Below are positions 6,447 to 13,210 of a stretch of DNA of 13,210 bases, in pieces. Location of the stretch: assembly GCA_030523505.1 (NCBI GenBank), contig JAUNIK010000030.1:1-13210 (forward strand), written 5' to 3'. The stretch's first letter is position 1. Each line of letters starts with the position of its first letter. The notes beneath the pieces are model-generated. The model worked only from the letters and a program-made list of their open reading frames with translations. It did not search any database and was not told the origin of the DNA. Origin of the DNA: Prevotellaceae bacterium. Its GTDB lineage: Bacteria; Bacteroidota; Bacteroidia; Bacteroidales; Bacteroidaceae. The translations under genes were made by a program, and so were the position numbers.

Positions 6447-9400
6447 ATGAAAAGATTTACTCTTTTACTTGTGGCTGCAATGATGACACTCGTGTCGTTT
6501 GCACAGGCTCCAAAGGGACAGGCGGTGAACAAGCCTATCACCAAGGAGATGATGAAGCAGATGCGTCATCAGCAGCCTGATGCCTCATTGTTGAGTGCCG
6601 CACAGAAGCAGCACACAGTGGGTATGGTGCAGAACGGTAAGATGAAGCTCAACGCCAAGACTGCCGCAAAGAGCACCATGAAGGTGAACAACAAACTTGC
6701 TCAGCAGGTTGCTGGTAAGCAGGTGAAATTCAACGGTCGCCAGTTCGATGCTCAGAAGATGACGAGCATGAAGGACCGTATGAAGGCAAAGCGTGCTTCT
6801 ATGAAGAACGGTGCTGTTGCTCCACGCAAGGTGGGCGGCACTACTCTTGTAGAGGCTCCTGAAGGTCTTGAGACAGAGACCTACCAAGCCAGCGGTTTCA
6901 GTTTCATGGACTATGCTCAGGTCAACTTCGACGTAGAGGTGGGCATGGACGGCAACGACATGTACATCAAAGGTTTGTTCCGACTTACTCCTGACGCATG
7001 GATCAAGGGTGTGAAGAACGGCAACACCATCACCTTCGCCAAGGATCAGTTCATGGGCGAGGCTGAGATTATGGATATGTATTCAGGCGAGTCTATGGGC
7101 ATGTTCCCTGTATGGCTTGAATATACAACCGACTTCGAATCATACTGCGACATCGTACTCACAGTAAACCCAGACAATGGTGTTATCGACGATGCTCAGG
7201 GCGGTATCCTCGCTTTTGCTCTCAATGACGATCTTGATGTGGCTGACGCATTCCAGTACCTCCGCCTTACCCCTGGTGGTGCTATCGACGATGCTGACCA
7301 TCAGCTCGTTACTCCTCCTGCTTATGCTCAGCAGTGGGGTGTTGACATCAGTTCATTCAGCATTTCAATGGACAAGCAGCAGTCTAACACTGGTTTGATG
7401 GCTATCGACGGCAATGACTTCTATGTACAAGGCCTCTGTCCAAACGTAGGCGGATGGGTAAAGGGTACTCTCGGTGCCGACAATAAGGTGACATTCCCAA
7501 TGGGCCAGTTTGTGGGCACATTCATGGGTGTTTACGATATCTGGTTCATGGCTACCGACCCAACAGGCGAGGAGGCTAACCTCCGCGATGCTGTTGCTAC
7601 ATGGAATGCCGATGAGCGTACTCTGACCTTCGACGACGACTCTTGGATTGTAGAGAATGCCAACCCAGTGGCAATGTTCTACCTCGACGTTTACTCTGAT
7701 GTATTCGTTGAACCAATGGCAGACGACCGCACACTGGTTATCCCACCAGCTGGTCTTGAGACAAAGACATACAACACTACTGTTGCTTCACTCGGTCACT
7801 ATGAGTATGCTAACGGCTCTTACGATGTAAACATCGGTTTCGATGGCGATGACGCCTACATGCAGGGTCTCCTCTTCTTCGCTCCTTCGGCTTGGATCAA
7901 GGGTACTCGCAATGCTGACGGTAGCCTCACATTCGCAAAGAACCAGTACATCGGTACTGTTCAGGGCTACGACGTATATGTTGTTCCTTGTTCTGACGAA
8001 TACGAAGATAACCCAGCAGAAATCTATGACTCATTTACCTTCACTTACGATGCTGAGAAGGATACCTATTATTATATAGAGCAGAACACCAACATTTCAT
8101 TCTCTGTTGCTCCTGAGTCAACCGATGCTGTCGAGATTGTGTTCAATGTAGTGATGAAGGGCCCTGATGCTCCTGAAGAGGAGGAAATCAACACTGACGT
8201 AATCTATGAGCAGCCTGAGGGCGAGCTTAAGGTTTACACTCGTGCCGGTGGTGCTTACTACACATTCTGGGGCTATCTCGTAGATACCGTACAGGGTGGA
8301 ACATCAATCAAGGTCGTTACCAACGGCAATGATGTTTATATGGAGAACCCTATCTCACAGGCACCTGTTGAGGGTGGCACTTGGGTGAAGGGTACCCTCG
8401 AAGGTAACAAGATCCACATGCCTTTGAAGCAGTGCGTTCTCTATGATGAGTGGTCGGGCTATGGCTATATGACTGCTACATTCCGTCTTGGAACAGTTTA
8501 TGACGAGTGGTCAGACCAGGAGATCTTCACTTATGTGATGACCGACGATACAGAGGTGACATTCACCATCAACGAGGATGGCACTATCACTATGGATCAG
8601 ACTTCAGAGATTGATCCTGAGTATGGTTTGGCTGATTTCATCTACGGTCTTGCCTACACCGACGATAAGGCATGGGGCGAGTTCGGCGACTACAACTCTG
8701 TTTATACCCTCTTCGACGAGGAGATTACTCTCCTTCCTGAGGGTTTAGAGACTGAGACATGGGCATTCATGTTCGAGGATGAGTATGACTACTCTTCTGC
8801 ACGCACAGTGAATGTTGCTATCGACGGCGATAAGATGTATATCGAGGGCATGTCTGAGTTCCAGCCTGAGGCTGTGATGGTTGGTACCATCGACGGCGAC
8901 AAGGTGACATTCGCAAGCGATCAGTTCCTTGGCGAGGCTTACAGCTATCTCGGCTATGGCGTATTCGCTAATGTCTCTACCGAACTCGTCTACGACGAGG
9001 TTTACGAGGAAGAGTACGAGACTCTCGTATTCGAATATCTCCCTGAGTACTCATTCAAGTATAACGCTGCTGACAAGACTCTCACCTCGGACGAGGGTGT
9101 TGCTTTCATCGTCAACGCTGGTAAGGGTGCCGACGATATTCTCTATATCTCAATGGCTAAGAAACCTCGTCTCAACTACTTCGAGGAGATTCCTGCTACA
9201 CCTGCCGACCCTGAGTTCCTTGACTACAGCGAGTGGTTCGATGGCTATGGCTACGACATCGTGACCTGCAACATCAAACTCGAGGATGTCAACGGCAAGT
9301 ACATCAACCAGGATAAGGTGTTCTACACTCTCTGGGTGAAGATCGACGGTGAGGCTGAACAGTTCGTATTCGATTCTTACGACTATGTTGGTTTCGAGGA

Positions 9401-9734
9401 ACTCGGCATCAGCGAGATGGTAGAGGTTCCTGTCAACTTCGAGGTTCTTGACGCTGAGGGCTATCAGGACATAGCAGCAGGTGCGTCGGGCATCTGTATC
9501 TACCAGACTGGTTTCGACGACTTTGGTATCCAGACCATCTACTACGGTGGTGACGAGCGTCGCACATCTAACATCGTATGGTGGAACAATGGCGAGGCTA
9601 ACAGCATCAAGGATGTGAATGCTGGTTCTGAGAATCTGATCTACGACCTCCAGGGCCGCAAGCTTCAGAAGCTCCAGAAGGGCGTCAACATCATCCGCAA
9701 GGATGGCAAGACATTCAAGGCTGTCATTAAGTAA
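6447..9734 (+). CDS. Secreted multi-module surface protein with T9SS-type sorting tail
   Basis: I do not recognise a named family for this 1095-residue protein. A signal peptide (MKRFTLLLVAAMMTLVSFA) precedes a Lys/Met/Gln-rich segment (about 20-128) with roughly 24 Lys/Arg against 4 Asp/Glu. The remainder is acidic and beta-rich. Five modules of about 145-165 residues follow, starting near residues 138, 290, 433, 590 and 764. A C-terminal beta-sandwich-like domain (about 921-1053) contains GICIYQTGFDDFGIQTIYYG, a pattern I associate with other Bacteroidales surface proteins. The last 32 residues (LIYDLQGRKL, then KGVNIIRKDGKTFKAVIK) resemble type A T9SS sorting domains, implying export across the outer membrane and surface attachment or release. 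ATG at 6447 is chosen because it gives the signal peptide; a TTG at 6360 in the same frame lies upstream of the promoter's -7 element. Binding or matrix function is plausible but unproven. Confidence 0.88.
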   Translation: MKRFTLLLVAAMMTLVSFAQAPKGQAVNKPITKEMMKQMRHQQPDASLLSAAQKQHTVGMVQNGKMKLNAKTAAKSTMKVNNKLAQQVAGKQVKFNGRQFDAQKMTSMKDRMKAKRASMKNGAVAPRKVGGTTLVEAPEGLETETYQASGFSFMDYAQVNFDVEVGMDGNDMYIKGLFRLTPDAWIKGVKNGNTITFAKDQFMGEAEIMDMYSGESMGMFPVWLEYTTDFESYCDIVLTVNPDNGVIDDAQGGILAFALNDDLDVADAFQYLRLTPGGAIDDADHQLVTPPAYAQQWGVDISSFSISMDKQQSNTGLMAIDGNDFYVQGLCPNVGGWVKGTLGADNKVTFPMGQFVGTFMGVYDIWFMATDPTGEEANLRDAVATWNADERTLTFDDDSWIVENANPVAMFYLDVYSDVFVEPMADDRTLVIPPAGLETKTYNTTVASLGHYEYANGSYDVNIGFDGDDAYMQGLLFFAPSAWIKGTRNADGSLTFAKNQYIGTVQGYDVYVVPCSDEYEDNPAEIYDSFTFTYDAEKDTYYYIEQNTNISFSVAPESTDAVEIVFNVVMKGPDAPEEEEINTDVIYEQPEGELKVYTRAGGAYYTFWGYLVDTVQGGTSIKVVTNGNDVYMENPISQAPVEGGTWVKGTLEGNKIHMPLKQCVLYDEWSGYGYMTATFRLGTVYDEWSDQEIFTYVMTDDTEVTFTINEDGTITMDQTSEIDPEYGLADFIYGLAYTDDKAWGEFGDYNSVYTLFDEEITLLPEGLETETWAFMFEDEYDYSSARTVNVAIDGDKMYIEGMSEFQPEAVMVGTIDGDKVTFASDQFLGEAYSYLGYGVFANVSTELVYDEVYEEEYETLVFEYLPEYSFKYNAADKTLTSDEGVAFIVNAGKGADDILYISMAKKPRLNYFEEIPATPADPEFLDYSEWFDGYGYDIVTCNIKLEDVNGKYINQDKVFYTLWVKIDGEAEQFVFDSYDYVGFEELGISEMVEVPVNFEVLDAEGYQDIAAGASGICIYQTGFDDFGIQTIYYGGDERRTSNIVWWNNGEANSIKDVNAGSENLIYDLQGRKLQKLQKGVNIIRKDGKTFKAVIK
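6858..9206 (+). repeat. Five tandem copies of an unnamed beta-rich protein module
   Basis: Each copy opens with a P-x-G-L-E-T-x-x-Y type motif (degenerate in copies 2 and 4). About 25-30 residues later comes a 42-46-residue core: hydrophobic strand, DGNDMYIKGL-like turn, six to ten residues, AWIKGT-like strand, a GNxITFA-like turn, then QFLG. Cores lie at residues 165-206 (bases 6939-7064), 317-358 (7395-7520), 461-504 (7827-7958), 621-665 (8307-8441) and 788-831 (8808-8939). Copy 4 is the most diverged (MENPISQAP, then TWVKGTLEGNKIHMPLKQ), and copy 5 has VMVGT in place of AWIKG. The rest of each module contains one or two Tyr/Asp-rich strands. The repeats are protein-level; I saw no long identical DNA repeats, so the duplications are old. 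Confidence 0.75.
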
Positions 9735-9837
9735 ATAAGCATACCCCCTCCCTCCCCTCTCCCACGGAGAACCGGAGAGAGGGGTATGTCGTTTATAAGC
9801 TCGCCATCTAATGGCAGAGCACAAACACCCCATCACA
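9735..9837. repeat. Short intergenic gap with palindrome copy 3
   Basis: The 103-nt gap between the two modular genes contains, 5 nt after the stop, an imperfect palindrome. Its outer stem is CATACCCC (9740-9747) with GGGGTATG (9781-9788). Its inner stem is CTCTCC (9757-9762) with GGAGAG (9774-9779), and a C-rich bulge lies on the left side. No T-run follows and no TAnnTTTG promoter is visible before the next ATG. Read-through from the upstream gene is therefore likely, and the element could act as an attenuator or an mRNA 3'-end stabiliser. It shares the CCCCTCC word and post-stop position with the other two copies. Confidence 0.55.
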
Positions 9838-12800
9838 ATGAATAACTTATTCCAGAAACTATATGCTATGGTTGCCGCACTCTTTTGTGCGACAACCATT
9901 TCTGCTGCTATACTCCCTACCGGACTCGAGGTACAGGAGTATATCCTCACAGCACAAGACTTCGACAATGGCAAGGTGACTTACGATGCGAAGATTGCCT
10001 TCGATGGCAATACCGCCTACCTCGGCAACTTTGCCTTCAATGCCAAGGACTGCTGGATTCAGGGCACAAAGAATGGCAACACCATCACCTTCCCTGAAGA
10101 GCAGCTCATGACTACTACCGAGGATGGTACCGAGATTTGGTTCTATGGTGTCACCGTAGGCACTGACGGTGTTTCAAGCAACGACTTCGTACTTACCTAC
10201 GACGCTTCTGCCAATGAGTACCTGGCTTCAAGCGGACTGATGCTCACCATGGGCAAGCCTACCGCTTCGTCGCTCAACTATCTCGAGATTCTCGAGGATG
10301 TGCTTCTCTCAAAGACTGGCCGTGTCATCGAACCTGAGGTGAACATCAACACCAATATCATCACTACACAGCCTGCCGGCGAACTGAAGGTATATACTCG
10401 TTCGGGCGGTGCCTACAACAACTTCTACAACTCTCCTTCGTTCACTCTCCAGGATGGCATGGCCCTCAACATGGTCTATGCTGCCGACAATGTGGTTTAC
10501 ATGCAGGCGCCTATCTCTTATGCCGGCACTACCAACTGGGTGAAGGGATATATCGAGGGCAACAAGATCCACATGCCTCTCTATCAGAGCATCGTGAAGA
10601 GCAACAACAATAACTATGGCATCATCGGTGTTTGTCGCTGGAACCGCACTCACACCTTCCTTGAGCCTTATCTCCGTGCTACAGAGATGACATTCACCAT
10701 CGACGAGGATGGCGTCATCCGTCAGGATGGCGACGATGCCTACTGTCTGCTCTGGTCTATTGATATGTCGTGGAGCAACTATGCCGACCTGAACAGCGTC
10801 TATACTCCTAACACCGAGCTCGTGAGCCGCATCCCTGACGGTCTTGTCAAGGAGGAGATGGCTATGCATTACAAGGTGAACCCTGAGAACAAACCTCTCC
10901 AGGATGCTAACATCGTGCTCACCAGCGCTATCGATGCTGAGAACGGTAAGTTCTATCTCGCCGGACTACTTACATCCGATCCTGACGCTGCCATCGTGGG
11001 CTCTATCGAGGGCAACACCATCGTGTTCCCTTCAAGCCAGTATCTGGGTGTGGCTGGCAACACCATACTCTATTTCTCGGCTGCCAACTATCATCTCGAA
11101 CCAATGGACTTCGGTGGTGTTACCTATAACCTCACCCGTCCTGAGTATCTCAACTGTCTGACAATGACTCGCGACGATAACGGCGTATGGAACGTGCCTG
11201 ACAATGTGGGAATATTCCTCACACAGGGCATGCCTAACGAGCAGTCGCTGAAATACTACATGCTGGCTTATCTCAACCCAGCGATATCTACCTACAACGA
11301 GCACCCTGCCGTGCCTCGCGATCCTGAAATCGTACGCTACACCACCGACATGGCGGGTGGCGGCTACGACTGCATCAACCTGCGTATCATCCCTGAGGAT
11401 GTCGATGGACAGTTCATCAACCCACAGCGCTTGGCTTACCAGCTCTTCGTGCAGGTTGACGGACAGACCGAACCTTACATCTTCTATAAGGACGAGTACC
11501 AGATAGCACAGGACATGGAGGTCATCCCATTCATCTTCTCTTGCCGCGACCAGTCTAACGCTACCGACATCGCTGTCGGCGGTACCGAGGTGTATCTCTA
11601 TCAGACTGGCTTCGACAATATCGGTGTTCAGGTAATCAACTACAGTGGTGGCGAGGAGCATCGCTCAAACCTCGTATGGTGGAAGGATCCTACCGATAAT
11701 CCAGACAATCCGGACACTCCGGATAATCCGGACAACCCAGACAACCCGGGCGATGATGATCCTAACGCTCAGTCAATAACATGGGGTTATTACAACGGCA
11801 CTCAGGATCTTGGCACTTGGGGTACCGACAAGAGCGAGACTTATTATGTTGCGATGAAGGTGAACGACCCATCACTCGTGGGTAGCAAGGTCACAAAGGT
11901 ACGCATCCCTGTGGCAAGCACTGATGTCACCGACTGCCATCTGTGGTTCACACGCGGTTCTCTTGCCTCGGCTTCTGGTCAGGGCACTAACGATGCCGTA
12001 AACGTAGAGTTCACCCCTACCGACACATGGACCGAGGTGGAACTCCCTGAGCCATTCGTCATCACCGAGGGCGACTTCTTCGTGGGTATCACCTTCACAG
12101 CATCTGCCACAGCCTTCCAGCCATTGCTCCTCATGCCTTCAGATCTGTTGGAAACAACATATATCAAGACTTCCCGCACTTACCGCAAGTGGACCGACCT
12201 GGGCAAAGCCCCTGGCGCTTGTCTGCCATTGCAACTCACCGTTCGTGGTAATGTGGTGAAGGAGAATGCAGTAAGCATCGTTGCTCTCGACAATGTATAT
12301 GTGAAGCACGACAATGAGGGTAGCACAAAGGTTATCGTTGCAAACAACGGTGGTAATGTTGTCACCGACATCGACTGGTCGTACACCGTAAATGGTACCA
12401 CCAGCGAGGGCCATGCCGATGTGGCTATCGCTGCCGACTACTACGGCCAGCAGGGTTCATTCACACTCACCACGCCTGCCATCGCTGACAACGGCGAGTA
12501 CGAGGGTACTCTCACCATCGTCAATGTGAACGGCAAGGCTAACACCAGCAACAGCGTGAGTGCTACTCACATGGTGAAGGTCATGAACGTAGTGCCAAAG
12601 AAGCGCGTCCTGATGGAGGAATACACCGGTGCATGGTGCGGCTTCTGCCCTTCGGGATATATCGGTATGAAACTCATGAACGAGCGTCATCCTGGCGAGT
12701 TCATCTGTGCTTCATATCATAATGGCGATGCAATGCAGATCACAACAAACTATCCTTCGCCTGTCGATGGATTCCCAACAGCATATCTCGACCGTGACCA

Positions 12801-13210
12801 CTTCACAGATGCATATCTCGGAGACACTCGCAAGGATATGGGTATCGAGGAGACATGGGCTGAGCAGTGCAAGGAACTCTCACCTCTGAATGTCGATGTT
12901 GTGGCCGACCTGAACAGCACCACTGGCGAAATCACTGCCAATGCCACCTTCGAGGCTTGCGACGATATGACCGGTACAAACTATGGTGTGGCTTATATCA
13001 TCACTGCCGATGGACTCACCGGTTCGGGCACTCAGTGGCGTCAGCACAATTATTACAGTTATGCTTATCAAGGTGGTGCTTACAGCGGTATGTACAACGA
13101 GGGAATGGATATGTTCAACAATGGAGCAGAATATCAGTTCCTTGTCTATGATGATGTAGCCATCGCCACATCATGTCCTGGCAGCGAGACCATCAGCGGA
13201 GTCATCAACA
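9838..13210 (+). CDS. Tandem paralogue with Omp28/thioredoxin-like C-terminal region (3' partial)
   Basis: The frame stays open from ATG 9838 to the window end (1124 codons plus one base), so the C-terminus is missing. After a signal peptide (MNNLFQKLYAMVAALFCATTISA) come three modules related to those of the preceding protein and a beta-sandwich-like domain (about 495-616) with EVYLYQTGFDNIGVQVINYS. An Asp/Asn/Pro linker (617-642) follows. Next are a jellyroll-type adhesin-like domain opening with ITWGYYNGTQDLGTW (about 645-800), a CARDB-like beta domain (about 812-918) with KVIVANNGGNVV, and a thioredoxin/Omp28-like domain from about 920 with EEYTGAWCGFCPSG. Its CxxC pair is Cys934 and Cys937. 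The protein lacks the basic N-terminal region of its neighbour. It is presumably secreted and probably ends in a T9SS tail outside the window. The CGFC pair suggests thiol-disulfide chemistry or a disulfide-stabilised fold; which is unknown. Confidence 0.88.
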   Translation, partial: MNNLFQKLYAMVAALFCATTISAAILPTGLEVQEYILTAQDFDNGKVTYDAKIAFDGNTAYLGNFAFNAKDCWIQGTKNGNTITFPEEQLMTTTEDGTEIWFYGVTVGTDGVSSNDFVLTYDASANEYLASSGLMLTMGKPTASSLNYLEILEDVLLSKTGRVIEPEVNINTNIITTQPAGELKVYTRSGGAYNNFYNSPSFTLQDGMALNMVYAADNVVYMQAPISYAGTTNWVKGYIEGNKIHMPLYQSIVKSNNNNYGIIGVCRWNRTHTFLEPYLRATEMTFTIDEDGVIRQDGDDAYCLLWSIDMSWSNYADLNSVYTPNTELVSRIPDGLVKEEMAMHYKVNPENKPLQDANIVLTSAIDAENGKFYLAGLLTSDPDAAIVGSIEGNTIVFPSSQYLGVAGNTILYFSAANYHLEPMDFGGVTYNLTRPEYLNCLTMTRDDNGVWNVPDNVGIFLTQGMPNEQSLKYYMLAYLNPAISTYNEHPAVPRDPEIVRYTTDMAGGGYDCINLRIIPEDVDGQFINPQRLAYQLFVQVDGQTEPYIFYKDEYQIAQDMEVIPFIFSCRDQSNATDIAVGGTEVYLYQTGFDNIGVQVINYSGGEEHRSNLVWWKDPTDNPDNPDTPDNPDNPDNPGDDDPNAQSITWGYYNGTQDLGTWGTDKSETYYVAMKVNDPSLVGSKVTKVRIPVASTDVTDCHLWFTRGSLASASGQGTNDAVNVEFTPTDTWTEVELPEPFVITEGDFFVGITFTASATAFQPLLLMPSDLLETTYIKTSRTYRKWTDLGKAPGACLPLQLTVRGNVVKENAVSIVALDNVYVKHDNEGSTKVIVANNGGNVVTDIDWSYTVNGTTSEGHADVAIAADYYGQQGSFTLTTPAIADNGEYEGTLTIVNVNGKANTSNSVSATHMVKVMNVVPKKRVLMEEYTGAWCGFCPSGYIGMKLMNERHPGEFICASYHNGDAMQITTNYPSPVDGFPTAYLDRDHFTDAYLGDTRKDMGIEETWAEQCKELSPLNVDVVADLNSTTGEITANATFEACDDMTGTNYGVAYIITADGLTGSGTQWRQHNYYSYAYQGGAYSGMYNEGMDMFNNGAEYQFLVYDDVAIATSCPGSETISGVIN
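9916..11052 (+). repeat. Three copies of the same beta-rich module in the paralogue
   Basis: Modules start at residues 27 (LPTGLEVQEY), 178 (QPAGELKVYTRSGGAY) and 332 (IPDGLVKEEM). Cores are at residues 47-92 (bases 9976-10113), 208-253 (10459-10596) and 359-405 (10912-11052). Copy 2 matches copy 4 of the upstream protein much better than its own neighbours do: QPxGELKVYTRxGGAY and WVKGxxEGNKIHMPLxQ are shared. Together with the shared domain after the last module, this indicates that modules 1-3 here correspond to modules 3-5 upstream. The two genes therefore arose by duplication of a whole multi-module gene. Confidence 0.72.
11695..11748 (+). repeat. Six 9-bp tandem units encoding a D-N/T-P linker
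   Basis: Six consecutive units of the form GA(T/C)-A(A/C)(T/C)-CC(A/G) encode Asp-Asn-Pro, with one Asp-Thr-Pro. They are followed by Gly-Asp-Asp-Asp-Pro. This is an extended flexible linker that separates the modular half of the protein from its C-terminal half. Third-position variation among units shows the array is not freshly expanded, though such arrays can change length by slippage. Confidence 0.85.

Noticed and set aside
6939..8939. Asp/Gly-rich turns (DGND, DGDD, DGDK) as calcium-binding EF-hand, dockerin or RTX repeats.
   Set aside because: The spacing does not follow DxDxDG loops or GGxGxDxUx nonapeptides. The turns sit in a longer beta-strand pattern and one copy (NGNDVY) lacks the acidic pattern.
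9150..9974. Long reverse-strand open frames, such as the 274-codon frame here and others at 11032-11661, 10309-10869 and 4901-5548.
   Set aside because: Each lies antisense to a long gene with clear protein motifs. The translations show no domain, signal or family resemblance and arise from the codon bias of the sense genes.
11695..11748. Short tandem repeat array as a possible CRISPR or regulatory repeat.
   Set aside because: The units are 9 bp, in frame, without spacers, and encode a Pro/Asp linker of a kind common in secreted modular proteins.

Overview
The window looks like chromosomal DNA of a gut- or oral-type Bacteroidota, most likely a Prevotella/Segatella-like member of the Bacteroidales. 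Evidence for this is a promoter of the Bacteroides type (TTTG-N19-TAnnTTTG), start codons without clear Shine-Dalgarno sequences, a secreted GH92 mannosidase, a C-terminal tail of the type IX secretion (T9SS) sorting kind, and C-rich/G-rich palindromes placed just after stop codons. The genus is inference. All five genes read on the + strand.

Layout. (1) 24-2006 encodes a membrane-anchored AsmA/TamB-N-like protein. (2) 2106-4325 encodes a secreted GH92 alpha-mannosidase whose three catalytic acids can be placed by spacing. (3) A 215-nt intergenic region holds an AT-rich palindrome, a promoter-like -7 element and a leader with two hairpins. It precedes 4541-6232, a BicA-like SulP anion transporter with a STAS domain that retains the Na+/bicarbonate-site residues of cyanobacterial BicA. 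(4) A terminator-like region and a full Bacteroidota promoter lead into 6447-9734, a 1095-residue secreted protein. It has a very basic N-terminal region, five copies of an unnamed beta-rich module, a beta-sandwich-like domain and a T9SS-type tail. (5) 9838 to the window end is a 3'-truncated tandem paralogue with three copies of the same module and the same beta-sandwich-like domain. It then continues through a Pro/Asp linker into adhesin-like and CARDB-like beta domains and a thioredoxin/Omp28-like domain with a CGFC motif.

How the genes relate. Genes 1-3 look like ordinary housekeeping or nutrient functions (envelope maintenance, glycan trimming, inorganic anion uptake) with no obvious shared pathway. 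Genes 4 and 5 form a real unit: adjacent paralogous cell-surface or secreted proteins built from the same module, probably expressed together from the promoter at 6351-6381. The module is the best candidate here for something undescribed. I know no named family for it, and only a profile search can settle whether it is new.
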